From contig NZ_CP102798.1 of the NCBI RefSeq assembly GCF_028356935.1, positions 3,286,001 to 3,350,000 of the forward strand: a stretch of DNA of 64,000 bases, given 5' to 3'. Below, in pieces: positions 55,675 to 64,000 of the stretch. The translations under genes and the position numbers were made by a program. The stretch is from Lysinibacillus sp. OF-1 (lineage in GTDB: Bacteria > Bacillota > Bacilli > Bacillales_A > Planococcaceae). The notes under the pieces are model-generated. The model ran no database searches and was not told the DNA's origin. It saw nothing but the letters and a program-made list of their open reading frames with translations. Positions within the stretch are counted from its first letter, which is position 1. Each line of letters opens with the position of its first letter.

Positions 55675-56679
55675 ATGCTAGAAGTCAGTGAAAGTAAATT
55701 AGCACAATATAGTCTACATTTTGTGAGCGAAACACTTATTTTAGGAGAAGAAGCCTTGTCTCAACCGGAAGTCATGCTAGAAGCAGCCTTTACACAGCTT
55801 GCATTTAGTAAAATAGATATGGAGCAGCAATACGAATTTTTCCATGAAACCAATATTGAGCTTAATGAAGTTTTTACGTATTCTAAGGCTATTTTTGAAC
55901 AGAACAGTAACTTTCTAGAACAGTCACAAAATATGGCTAGGCACTTACATAGTGTCTCACAACATCCAAACATCAAAAGCGGTGAACTGTTTATTGGTTT
56001 GTTCGAAAATTGTTTACTATTGAATGAGGCTAAAAAAGTTATTGCCATTGTCAAAATTGATGAAAAAGAAATATTTTTAGATGTAAAAAATGACCACAAT
56101 CAAATGATTATCAACGGCGTTGATGGTATTAACGTCAAGAAAATAAATAATATGGCTATCATTGTTGATATGGGACCAGATCAAGCACCTGCTGTGTTTA
56201 TGAAAACGAAACGTAAAGAAGATATTGTTTATTGGCAAGAACGATTTTTAAAAATTAAAGCAGCAGATGAACATTATCATAAAACGGATTTAGCATTAGC
56301 TGAATGTAAAAAATACATCTTAAAGGAAGAAAATTATACAAACACGGAGAAGCTGGGACTTCTGAATAAAACACTAGATTATTTTAGAAATGAAGAGGAG
56401 TTTCAAGTAAACCATTATATCGACACCGTATTTGAGCAAGCAGATGCTAGCCAAAAAGATATCATCATCAACTCAGTCAAACCCTATGAAACAGTCATTT
56501 CGGACAGTGCTTTAGAAAAGGCTGAGAAGAAGTATAAACGTAAAATCAAACTGGATGCCAACATTGAAATACAAGTAAATATTCAACATATCGATCAAAT
56601 AGATGAGCTGATTGAAGTTGGCTATGATGAGGCAACGAATCGTAAATTCTATAAAATCTATTTCCAGGATGAACAGTAG
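55675..56679 (+). CDS. Nucleoid-associated protein (YejK/NdpA-like)
   Basis: A 334-residue protein with the features of the 37-kDa nucleoid-associated family: an N-terminal region with LFIGLFENCLLLNEAKKVIA, I-KIDEKEIFLDV, NMAIIVDMGPDQAPAVF and a C-terminal part with KRKIKLDANIEIQVN and YDEATNRKFYKIYFQ. By the family it binds DNA; its role in Firmicutes is unclear. The ATG at 55675 has GAAGGTGAA upstream. Single gene with no partner nearby. Confidence 0.75.
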   Translation: MLEVSESKLAQYSLHFVSETLILGEEALSQPEVMLEAAFTQLAFSKIDMEQQYEFFHETNIELNEVFTYSKAIFEQNSNFLEQSQNMARHLHSVSQHPNIKSGELFIGLFENCLLLNEAKKVIAIVKIDEKEIFLDVKNDHNQMIINGVDGINVKKINNMAIIVDMGPDQAPAVFMKTKRKEDIVYWQERFLKIKAADEHYHKTDLALAECKKYILKEENYTNTEKLGLLNKTLDYFRNEEEFQVNHYIDTVFEQADASQKDIIINSVKPYETVISDSALEKAEKKYKRKIKLDANIEIQVNIQHIDQIDELIEVGYDEATNRKFYKIYFQDEQ

Positions 56680-56734
56680 AAAGGGCATTCACTTTTTATG
56701 AAAGCTGATTTAACATAAACAAATAAAAAATAAT

Positions 56735-56861
56735 GATTCCCATTTCAGACTACCCGCTGTCCTGTGGATTGGCGTTAAGCTACTTCCTTCGCTATCTCTA
56801 CGTGCAGGGTCTCAAAAAGGCTCGCTTACCCACTGGAATCGGTAGACTTTCACTATAGTCA
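56735..56861 (+). repeat. Hairpin repeat unit, copy C (degenerate)
   Basis: Same 127-nt length and order of blocks as copy A (GATTCCCATTTCAG, CTGTGG, GCTACTTCCTTCGCTA, GTGCAGGGTCTC, CTTTCACT). Outer stem AGACTACC (56747-56754) with GGTAGACT (56841-56848) pairs at 7 of 8 positions, in sequence unlike copies A and B. Confidence 0.65.
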
Positions 56862-56892
56862 GTAGTAGTGGAACATTTTAAACATTAGAATT

Positions 56893-57025
56893 CAATTGAT
56901 GTTCATCAGAAGGTGCTCCTAAAGCTAACAATTAGGAGCACAAAGCTAAAACCATCATACTCTGCACTAATGCCTTCGTTACTCGTGCAATTCCAAGGAC
57001 GTACTAGGTCGTAACGGAAAACGCT
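56893..57025 (-). repeat. Possible fourth hairpin repeat unit (degenerate) with a perfect hairpin
   Basis: The right end (AAGGACGTACTAGGTCGTAACGG and on to CTC) resembles the end of copy B, so this is likely the decayed inverted partner of copy C. At its left is a perfect 10-bp hairpin GTGCTCCTAA/TTAGGAGCAC (56913-56941). Otherwise the 640-bp gap 56680-57321 shows no gene; a GAG-rich hairpin near 57189-57222 may be a terminator. Confidence 0.4.
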
Positions 57026-57321
57026 CCTCTCCTTGCAGAATAGTAACGTTCAGTTCTCTTTCTCCCTATAGAAAACACTTTCGTCATGTCCTTGTACATA
57101 TACTCCTTCCTTCAATCTAAATAAGACCCAATCTTTTGTGTAAGTTGTACTGTAAATAATGGCTATTTTTCAAAGCAATCGGGTACTAAAAAAGAGAGGG
57201 CATGTCTTGAACTCCGCTCTTTTGATTTCTTTAAAAATTTTTAAAAAAGATAAAACCTTTTCAATTGGTAAAACGTCTAATTATTGGTAACACAAGTTAA
57301 CCTAAAGGAGAATTGATAAAC

Positions 57322-58449
57322 ATGAAAAAACCTGTTAAAAAAACATGGCTATTGGCTTCAGCACTAACACTAGGAATGGCTGTATTAACACCGCTGCAAG
57401 CTGGTGCAACATCTGTGGAAACAACAAATAATGTCATAATGCAAATAGAACAAAAAATACAAGGTACCGTTAAATATTTTGGTGGTGATGGCCTTACTAT
57501 CAAAGGTACAGATGGCAAAAATTATTATATTGGGTTACACAAATTCTCTGATCAGCAAATCGAGCAATTGAAGCTAGTGGAAGGACAGGAAATTTCAGTT
57601 GAAGGTAGCATTATAGAGGATTACTCGGACTTCTATACCTTTGATGTGTACAAAAAATCACTACCTAAGGGCGTAACGAAAGAAGAGTTAATCCAATTAG
57701 AAAAACTCTTTCATGACATGAAAAAAGCAGGAAAAGAAGAGAATTATGAGGAAATGGAACGTCTCTATCAAGCGATGGATAACATCACAAGACCCTATGA
57801 ATTAGCAAACTGGCAACCTGAGCCGTTTGAAGAATTTATCAATGAAGCAGCCTTTACTGAAAAGAACATTGTTATTAAAGCTCAAGATAAAGAGCAGTTG
57901 AAAATTCTTTATACAGAATGGATAAAATTCACAAAAGAAGATAAAACGGAAATGGCACAAGAAAAAATAGATAAAATTTACACGATCCTTGAGCCGTATC
58001 ACCAAGAGCTGTATCCGCCACTAACGTTTGAGCAATACATGGCGGACATGGAAGTAGATTTGACAAAAGAGGAACTCACAGAGTTAAAATCTATCTATGA
58101 TGAAGCTCAAAAAGCAGATAAAGATAAAAACGAAGAGTTATCAATGAAGCTTTGGGATCAATTCTACGAAAAGTTGAACTCACATTTTAAATATGAACAA
58201 ATTTCCTTTGAAGAATATATGGCTGATATTGAATTCGAAATTAGTCAATCGGATTACACAAAATTAAAACAACACTATGAAAAAGCTGTTACCCTTGAGA
58301 AAGATGGGGAAGAAGAAAAAGCTGGTGAGCAATGGGAAGCCTTCTATAAAATTTTAGATCCTTATTATGAGGCCAATAAAGATATTCTCATCTCTGCATC
58401 TAAACTCATAATTAATGGGCAAGATTTACTTCCAGAGCAAACTAAATAA
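57322..58449 (+). CDS. Exported protein with repeated helical units
   Basis: A 375-residue secreted protein: signal peptide ending AGATS, a small OB-like domain (residues ~30-110: VKYFGGDGLTIKGTDGKNYY ... VEGQEISVEGSI), then three or more helical repeats built on LTFEQYMADMEVDLTKEEL / ISFEEYMADIEFEISQSDY, each ending WDQFYEKL- or WEAFYKIL-like. The repeats look like internal duplications. Function unknown. ATG at 57322 with AAAGGAG 11 nt upstream; followed by a terminator. Confidence 0.75.
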   Translation: MKKPVKKTWLLASALTLGMAVLTPLQAGATSVETTNNVIMQIEQKIQGTVKYFGGDGLTIKGTDGKNYYIGLHKFSDQQIEQLKLVEGQEISVEGSIIEDYSDFYTFDVYKKSLPKGVTKEELIQLEKLFHDMKKAGKEENYEEMERLYQAMDNITRPYELANWQPEPFEEFINEAAFTEKNIVIKAQDKEQLKILYTEWIKFTKEDKTEMAQEKIDKIYTILEPYHQELYPPLTFEQYMADMEVDLTKEELTELKSIYDEAQKADKDKNEELSMKLWDQFYEKLNSHFKYEQISFEEYMADIEFEISQSDYTKLKQHYEKAVTLEKDGEEEKAGEQWEAFYKILDPYYEANKDILISASKLIINGQDLLPEQTK

Positions 58450-58457
58450 ATTTTATT

Positions 58458-58492
58458 GGGGCTCTCCTATTGATATAGGAGTAGCCCTTTTT
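58458..58492 (+). terminator. Terminator
   Basis: GGGGCTCTCCTAT pairs with ATAGGAGTAGCCC (two mismatches), followed by TTTTT. Confidence 0.85.
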
Positions 58493-58623
58493 GAGTTTTC
58501 TGATGTGACAAAATTGTCATGTTATCCCTCGAATAGTCATGCTAATCGATGGTTTGACCATATTTTGGTTGTTATAGTAATCCATGTTGTAACAAATATA
58601 TTTCATTCTAAGGAGAAAACAAC

Positions 58624-60114
58624 ATGACACGATTAATGAAAAAATCGATGATGATTGCTGTAATATTGATCTTTTATATTTTGATACCCAAATTAGTACA
58701 GGCTGCATCAAATGATACAATTAGGAAAATTGATCAATTTATTGAGGAACAGCAAACCATTAGCGAAATCCCAGGCCTTTCGGTAATCATTGTTGATAAA
58801 GGGAAAACGGTATATCAAAAGGGCTTTGGTTTTGCAGATATGAAAACAAAAACGCCTGTCACTTCTCATACCCTTTTTGAGCTAGGCTCCACCTCTAAAG
58901 CATTTACGGCGCTTGCTATTCTGCAATTAGAAAATCAAGGTTTGTTAAAACGCTCTGATAATGTTCAAAAATATATCCCTTGGTTATCATTAGCCTATAA
59001 AGGGGAGGAACAGGTCATGACAATTCAGCAGTTATTGTCACATACAAGCGGAATTCCCTCTAATTCAATTACTCGTATTCCAGAAAGCACGGCTGATAAC
59101 GCCCTTGAGCTAACGGTCAAAACATTACTGGATCATCCATTAAATCGCAAACCAGGTAGCTCCTTTGAATATGCAACGATTAATTATGATGTCTTAGGAC
59201 TAATTATTGAGCATGTTTCGAAACAGCCATTTGATCAATATATCCAGCAAAATATTTTACAACCTATTAACATGGATCAATCTTTTGTAGGGGTTCATCA
59301 AGTACAATCTAGTAATATGGCTTCTGGTTATAAAATTGGCCTTATGAGAGAGCAGGCATATATACCACCTGTCTACCGTGGGAATATCCCTGCTGGCTAT
59401 ATCATCAGTAACGCCAATGATATAGCGAGATGGTTGAAATTACAGTTAGGAAACAGCGAAATCTATTCACTCAGTAACAATCTCATTCAACAATCCCATA
59501 TTCCCGATCAAACAGTGGAGCCTTTTGATACGAATACTTTTTATGCAAACGGTTGGGCAGTTGTTGAAAAGGACAATAAACCATATATTTACCATGCTGG
59601 TGAAAATCCAACCTTTACTTCATATTTCATCATGCAACCAGATGAACAAATAGGCGTAGCTATTTTAGTCAATATGAATACAAGTTTTACAACAGCGATT
59701 GGACAAGGGGTCATGGATTTATGGGAAGGCAAAACGATTCAAAATCAACATGTTAGTAGCTATCAAAAGCTTGATAAAATTGTAACAATTATAAGTGCTA
59801 TCGTCATCGCAATTAGTATTTTCTTCTGTTACCTATTATTTAAAAATATTCAAAGCCTCTATAACAAGCAATGTGGTTTGGCAAAATTAAATTACAAAAG
59901 AATATTCCTTTTATCTGTACATTTTGTACTCGCTACTACACTACTGGCCGCGATATTTTTTACGCCCACTATTTTACTCGGTGGCCTAAATTGGACATTT
60001 ATCAAAGTTTGGGCTCCCACTTCTATTACGATATTGTTGTATAGCACCATTGTGGCAAGTTTCCTCTATTTTTCACTAGGGTTTACACTCATTGCTACAA
60101 AAAAGAAAATCTAG
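58624..60114 (+). CDS. Beta-lactamase-fold serine hydrolase with C-terminal membrane domain
   Basis: A 496-residue protein: signal peptide (1-28, VQAAS), then a class C-type penicillin-binding/serine hydrolase domain with SxxK motif S89-T-S-K92 (ELGSTSKAF) and HxG-like motif YHAGE. Where the second motif should read Tyr-x-Asn, the sequence has Tyr183-Ala-Thr185 in FEYATINYD. Residues ~385-496 contain three or four membrane helices. It is likely an extracytoplasmic esterase, peptidase or penicillin-recognising enzyme tethered to the membrane. AAGGAG lies upstream of the ATG. Confidence 0.88.
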   Translation: MTRLMKKSMMIAVILIFYILIPKLVQAASNDTIRKIDQFIEEQQTISEIPGLSVIIVDKGKTVYQKGFGFADMKTKTPVTSHTLFELGSTSKAFTALAILQLENQGLLKRSDNVQKYIPWLSLAYKGEEQVMTIQQLLSHTSGIPSNSITRIPESTADNALELTVKTLLDHPLNRKPGSSFEYATINYDVLGLIIEHVSKQPFDQYIQQNILQPINMDQSFVGVHQVQSSNMASGYKIGLMREQAYIPPVYRGNIPAGYIISNANDIARWLKLQLGNSEIYSLSNNLIQQSHIPDQTVEPFDTNTFYANGWAVVEKDNKPYIYHAGENPTFTSYFIMQPDEQIGVAILVNMNTSFTTAIGQGVMDLWEGKTIQNQHVSSYQKLDKIVTIISAIVIAISIFFCYLLFKNIQSLYNKQCGLAKLNYKRIFLLSVHFVLATTLLAAIFFTPTILLGGLNWTFIKVWAPTSITILLYSTIVASFLYFSLGFTLIATKKKI

Positions 60115-60598
60115 ATAACGCCTACATTTTCGATGAAGAAAAGAAGGATAGTTCGTCACAATCAATGGATATATTTCACACATTTAAATGATAGATAAGA
60201 ATTTTATCCATCTATTTTCATTGTAGGTTGAAAATTAAATGGTAGGTTCAAACAGGAAAGGTCACCTCTATACTTTTTAAGATTCTATTCGTAATGCTGA
60301 GGAGATGACAGAAGACTTTCACCTGCGCAAATTAAAAAGGCAAAAAGAATGGGTAGTCTTATGAATTGAACGATGAATGGTAAGTTGGTTCGCCCATATT
60401 GCACTAACACCAAATAATAATAAAAGCGGCGTTTTTGAAACTTGACATTTATTTTTTTATAAAAGCATCACCGCTTCATTTAAGCTAAAACACTAGCTAC
60501 AATTCTGGATTGGGTCATTATAGAATAATCAATTAGACGAATACCCCTCTCCTTTCAATATCCCCACATACAATAAATTGAAGAAAGGAGAGGTCACA
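60115..60598. other. 484-bp gap
   Basis: I see no gene, hairpin with T-run or known repeat here apart from short AT-rich stretches and a 19-codon ORF at ~60306 with an AGGAG before it, too short to judge. Confidence 0.4.
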
Positions 60599-60790
60599 AT
60601 GGGATACTTTGGAAACACAGGCGGTTTTAATTGTTGTTACGGAGGCTATAGTCAAGGCTTTGGTCAAGACTATGGCGGAGGTTATTGCATGGACTACGGT
60701 AAAAATAATAGTTCCACATTCGTTTTAATTGTTGTTCTATTTATTCTTTTAATTATTGTAGGCGCAACTTTCGTGCAAAAAGAATATTAA
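60599..60790 (+). CDS. YjcZ-family small sporulation-type membrane protein
   Basis: A 63-residue protein: Gly/Tyr-rich start with a CC pair (MGYFGNTGGFNCCYGGYSQG), then one hydrophobic segment (TFVLIVVLFILLIIVGATF), the pattern of the YjcZ/YbaW-type family often found in spore or membrane fractions of Bacilli. AAAGGAGAGG lies 4-7 nt before the ATG at 60599. Function unknown. Confidence 0.85.
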   Translation: MGYFGNTGGFNCCYGGYSQGFGQDYGGGYCMDYGKNNSSTFVLIVVLFILLIIVGATFVQKEY

Positions 60791-60880
60791 TATGAATCAT
60801 CTTTCACTGTAAGAAAACGAATATAAGCTAGTGCCTTCATTATTGGCAACTATCAATCATGTCGTTACTCAGCACCATAA

Positions 60881-60911
60881 GAAAAGGGTCACCTCCAGCT
60901 GGTGACCCTTT
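60881..60911 (+). terminator. Terminator
   Basis: AAAAGGGTCACC pairs with GGTGACCCTTTT around TCCAGCT. The rest of 60791-61220 has no intact gene. Confidence 0.9.
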
Positions 60912-61220
60912 TGTTATGGTGAGAACATCTTGTTGATGTCATTATAAAACTTGCCTCGTCAAATTTTGTTAGTCCACGTAAAAAGCCAGTTCTTTTCCCA
61001 GCTTTTCATCGGACTAGGCGTCTTTTTTAAGGAAATGCTATTGTTCTCACTTCAATTTTCGTCAGTTCAATATAACCAATAAGCTAGACATAATTGAATA
61101 AAATGATAGAAATTCCAGATGCACAATTCGAGGAAAGTTTTATATTGAAAGATGGCAGAGAAAAATAGAACAGATGGCAAATAAAGTCGCCTGTTTTTCA
61201 TTTTTCGCTTTTCATCATAA

Positions 61221-61676
61221 ATAAATCTTGCTATCATTTCTTTATTTCCAGCAGGTAAAGTCGTAAAATCGGGGAAAATCTATAGTTTATTGAAGAAATC
61301 CGGTAAAAAGGATGAGGTAAATGCATTAGCAGGATTAGGGAAAGTTCAAAAGTTTAATAGCAGAGGAATCTTAATGGATGGAAATTCTAAGACTGGATGG
61401 CAACATATTGATAAAAGACATGTGTCAGGAACTGCTGCTATAAAAGGGACAACACTTTTTCCAAAACACCTTGGTGAGGCGAAAATTAAAAATTTAATTA
61501 TGGAGTCTCTAGAAAAAGGACAATTAGCAAGTGTTAATCCAAAAGATGGTACTATGGTATATAAATATAAACCTAATAAATATGGTATTGATGAAATGAC
61601 AACAGTTGTGACAGATAATTATGTTATAAAAACTTCTTACCCAACCAGTGGGAAATCAGTCATCACTAAAAAATAA
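61221..61676 (+). pseudogene. Truncated polymorphic toxin, C-terminal domain
   Basis: An open frame of 151 codons without its 5' part. It begins after a stop at 61218 with INLAIISLFPAGKVVKSGKI, which looks like the hydrophobic linker (pre-toxin) of large secreted toxins, and continues into a ~105-residue domain with GWQHIDKRHVSG, TLFPKHLGEAKIKNLI, GIDEMTTVV and ending YVIKTSYPTSG. The H..RH...TSYP layout recalls BECR-type RNase toxins of the contact-dependent or T7SS class; the family is not certain. No start with a ribosome site exists (a TTG at 61290 lacks one). The probable immunity gene follows by 17 bp. Confidence 0.6.
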
Positions 61677-61693
61677 TTAGAGGAGAGCACTAC

Positions 61694-62158
61694 ATGCGAA
61701 TAAAATTTAATGTCGATGAAGATATATTCGTTTTAAAAAACGAGGATCTTGGTTATGATTACTATTTCGATAGTTATTTAGAAGTATTAGTTAGTGATGG
61801 AGATGTCGAAGAATTACTCTTTTCTACAACTATGCACAGTACTATTGTAATTGAATTAAATGAGTTATTAATACGACTTCATCAAACAAATGAAGTACAA
61901 AAATTAGACCCATTTGGAAACGCTAATATTATTAGCTTTGAAAAGAAAGGTCATAATCTCATTATTACGAACTACAGTCAATTATCTGGTAATAATGAAT
62001 GGGTACATACTTTCGATTTATTCGATTTTACAAGTGCTTATATTAATGAATTAAAGAGATATTTAAATTCTTTGATGGCGGTAGATAGTAATGTAATAAA
62101 ATATAAAAGTTTTGTATATCTTAAAGAAGGGTTAGACTCATTACAAGCAATTAATTAA
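61694..62158 (+). CDS. Probable immunity protein for the toxin domain
   Basis: A 154-residue acidic, cytoplasmic protein (MRIKFNVDEDIFVLKNEDLG ... LKEGLDSLQAIN) with no signal peptide or membrane segment and no recognised family. It lies 17 bp after the toxin C-terminal domain, with AGAGGAG upstream of the ATG, and a strong terminator follows. Size, acidity and position are what is expected for an immunity protein; the role is inferred. Confidence 0.5.
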   Translation: MRIKFNVDEDIFVLKNEDLGYDYYFDSYLEVLVSDGDVEELLFSTTMHSTIVIELNELLIRLHQTNEVQKLDPFGNANIISFEKKGHNLIITNYSQLSGNNEWVHTFDLFDFTSAYINELKRYLNSLMAVDSNVIKYKSFVYLKEGLDSLQAIN

Positions 62159-62194
62159 TAATAATGGAGTAATTAACAGAGAATCATATGAACT

Positions 62195-62244
62195 AACCCC
62201 ATAAAAGTCAGATACTAATTTAAACTTTTATGGGGGTTTTTTTA
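62195..62244 (+). terminator. Terminator of the toxin-immunity unit
   Basis: AACCCCATAAAAGT pairs with ACTTTTATGGGGGTT, then TTTTTTT. The rest of the gap to 62603 shows no gene. Confidence 0.92.
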
Positions 62245-62603
62245 TTCAAGTAGTCTAGCGATACTGCATCTATGATTGAAATTGCGAAAAATAATCTTAA
62301 ACCTTCTAGCTTTCCTTTAATCAGTTCATTTTTTGTCAAACCAAGCTTTATAGACTGCTTGCTGTAATCTAGTAAGGAGCGAGAATGGAAAGGGTATACT
62401 TATCTATTCTCAACTGAGTTTGGTAAAGCTTATCTTCGTTACTCCTTCAGTAGTGATGGGATTATATTATAAAAAAATCCAGATTCGTGTTATCGATTAA
62501 CGACACACTTTTGCTAATTTATATAAATAGTTATTTAATCAAGAAGCAAGAATGTAAAAACTATTTGATAATTAAAGTTATCTTATAAACATATTGTAAG
62601 GCT

Positions 62604-63185
62604 TTATATACTTGTTCCATCCGTAAAGATTATGGATTTAATTTTATAGTTAAAAGTCATATTCTCAAATGGTAAATTATAAAAGCGCATATCTACATCA
62701 TTGAATTGATTTAAATCAACAGCAGTATTAAAGTTTGTAGAACCATTTGCAGGAATAACATCCCATTCATATTTCATTGCTGACTTGTATACTAACTCGC
62801 CGAACATATCATAAAAATATGTTTCTGCTAAAAATCCTTTAATGTCTTTATCTGTGTGATTTATATATTTCATAATAAAATTTAATTCATATCCATAGAC
62901 ATTATTATCAGTACTAGGATCTCTAGGAATAACATCTTCTAAAACTACTGTCAAAGATGTATTTAAATGATTGTCTTCATCAGTCTCTTCATTAGTGGAA
63001 GCTTTCTCGATAGCTAAATTATCTTGATTTGTTGTTACTGCTTTTTCCTCTTGATGTAAAGTCTCTACTTTTTCTTGTTCATTCTCACCTGATTTATCAA
63101 CACGCTCTTCTTTCTGATTACATGCTGATAGAATTAAAATATACAATAAACATAGTAATAATAACTTTATTTTACTCTTTTCCAT
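62604..63185 (-). CDS. Lipoprotein of unknown function
   Basis: A 193-residue lipoprotein: signal peptide with lipobox LSAC, a charged Glu/Lys/Asn-rich linker (~residues 25-75), then a compact beta domain (VVLEDVIPRDPSTDNNVYGY ... YINHTDKDIKGFLAETYFYD ... IPANGSTNF). The latter part looks like an Ig-like, FxLYD-type domain of surface lipoproteins. ATG with GGAGG upstream. It may belong to the accessory region. Confidence 0.65.
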   Translation of the reverse strand: MEKSKIKLLLLCLLYILILSACNQKEERVDKSGENEQEKVETLHQEEKAVTTNQDNLAIEKASTNEETDEDNHLNTSLTVVLEDVIPRDPSTDNNVYGYELNFIMKYINHTDKDIKGFLAETYFYDMFGELVYKSAMKYEWDVIPANGSTNFNTAVDLNQFNDVDMRFYNLPFENMTFNYKIKSIIFTDGTSI

Positions 63186-63786
63186 AATAATTCCTCCATA
63201 TATGTATTAATCTATATGGTATCATAATTAGGAAATTCCACTCAATACAAAATAATCATTTTAAGTGTTAATAATATAAATCAAATTAAAAAAATGTCCT
63301 TGCAATAAAGCTAAATAACTAGGAAAAGAAAATATGACATCTACATTGCATTTATAAATATAGCTAAGCTACTTTCCCAAAGAATGAACTTATTTTAAAC
63401 AAGTAAATTTTTCACTATACCTTAGCAAACTTTTTTAATATGTTATTAATCTTAACAAAGCATATTCGTCTACACATATTGTTTTCTCATGAACGTAGCA
63501 AACGATATTTAAAATGACTACTATGTTATTTGAAGAAGATTTATTACCATCTAGATGGCTTCACGCTAAATGTTTTTTATCCTCCTTGTCGGAGAGTTGT
63601 GTGCCGAACAAAACTATACTATTAGATACTTTTGAGGTAACTGTAGCTACCTTGAAGCTTGATTGCTTCCTATTTTAGGAGATATAAAGATAAGTTGAAC
63701 AGCCTTGTATTACTCTCATGGCTGGCTCAAACGATCGTCGATTTGGATTACTGTTCGAATAGTTGCTGTCTCTTTTTAACATAGTA
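63186..63786. other. 600-bp gap
   Basis: AT-rich, no ORF with a ribosome site and no known repeat. A short inverted repeat (AGGTAACTGTAGCTACCT, ~63639) is the only structure seen. Confidence 0.4.
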
Positions 63787-63810
63787 AAAAGCACCCAAAT
63801 AGGAGTGCTT
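63787..63810 (-). terminator. Terminator
   Basis: AAGCAC pairs with GTGCTT (loop ~11 nt), with TTTTTAC on the minus strand, 15 bp after the stop of the gene entering from the right edge. Confidence 0.65.
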
Positions 63811-63824
63811 AATACAATAAATAG

Positions 63825-64000
63825 CTATCTAATTATTTGTTCATACGTTTTCCCTTTTACAGTAATTATCGCTTTAAGCGGCTTCCCATCCTGCTCTACT
63901 TGTTCTGGAACGGAAGCTAAAAAATGTAGTGTACCATTTTTCAGAGGTTCAATTGATGTAATATTTGTAAACGTGAAATCTGATCCACCTCGATTTTCTA
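63825..64000 (-). CDS. 3' end of a protein-coding gene
   Basis: The last 57 codons of a gene whose beginning lies past the window. The tail reads ENRGGSDFTFTNITSIEPLK, then NGTLHFLASVPEQVEQDGKP and ends TVKGKTYEQIIR; a beta-rich, probably extracytoplasmic domain. No family is recognised. Confidence 0.5.
   Translation of the reverse strand, partial: ENRGGSDFTFTNITSIEPLKNGTLHFLASVPEQVEQDGKPLKAIITVKGKTYEQIIR

Noticed and set aside
61080-61170. Coding-looking fragment upstream of the toxin domain (EIPDAQFEESFILKDGREK)
   Set aside because: It may be a decayed part of the parent toxin gene, but it is under 25 codons with no homology that I can name.
1-64000. CRISPR arrays and tRNA/rRNA genes
   Set aside because: No regularly spaced identical repeats of array type, and no cloverleaf with GTTCRAnnC or rRNA-like stretches was noticed; T-box hairpins and terminators explain the main RNA-like signals.

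Overview
The window looks like a Bacillaceae chromosome of low GC content, most likely Lysinibacillus or a near relative. This is inferred from the conserved order radC-maf-folC-valS-hemL-B-D-C-X-A-ysxC-lonA-clpX-tig, spore germination genes, secreted S-layer-homology proteins, an aa3-type menaquinol oxidase operon and a YjcZ-type small protein. No database search was possible, so all names rest on motifs, gene order and remembered family features.

Bases 1-4930 are one end of a prophage that continues past the left edge. It carries an HNH-type protein, a leftward chain of small early genes, two regulatory nodes and a tyrosine integrase. The main node is a lambda-like switch: a LexA/CI-type S24 repressor facing a Cro-like gene, with 19-bp palindromic operators embedded in the two promoters. 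The other is an XRE gene divergent from a DUF1883-like gene and a 42-residue basic protein. The integrase abuts radC, whose reading frame is cut just before the part that would encode the JAMM metal-binding motif.

Bases 5421-35790 are a housekeeping block almost entirely on the minus strand: maf, a SpoIIB-like gene, two tandem folC paralogues, valS with a T-box leader, a SpoVID-like gene, a CoxG-type SRPBCC gene, heme biosynthesis (hemAXCDBL, with a PerR-like box upstream and a strong terminator between hemA and hemX), ysxC, lonA, clpX, tig and a TPR gene. Inserted between ysxC and hemA are a YjfB-like gene and three genes for exported proteins (one with VWA plus SLH regions, one with three SLH repeats, one of unknown type). 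A 110-nt structured terminator lies among them. lonB is absent.

Bases 36003-44923 hold two proteins of unknown function, the qoxABCD operon, a lipoprotein, a universal stress protein and a PQQ-type sugar dehydrogenase. Bases 44969-45569 are a non-coding repeat element: two inverted copies of a ~130-nt hairpin, flanked by 20-bp direct repeats. A degenerate version recurs at 56735-57025, and the stems differ in sequence but stay paired.

Bases 46427-50630 form a small catabolic module (Baeyer-Villiger monooxygenase, short-chain dehydrogenase, esterase) with a divergent LuxR-type regulator. Then follow a TrmO-like gene, a gerA-type germinant receptor operon, a YejK-like nucleoid protein, an exported repeat protein, a membrane-tethered beta-lactamase-fold protein and YjcZ. 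The right end (60800-64000) is gene-poor accessory DNA with a truncated toxin C-terminal domain and its probable immunity gene, a lipoprotein and the 3' end of one more gene.
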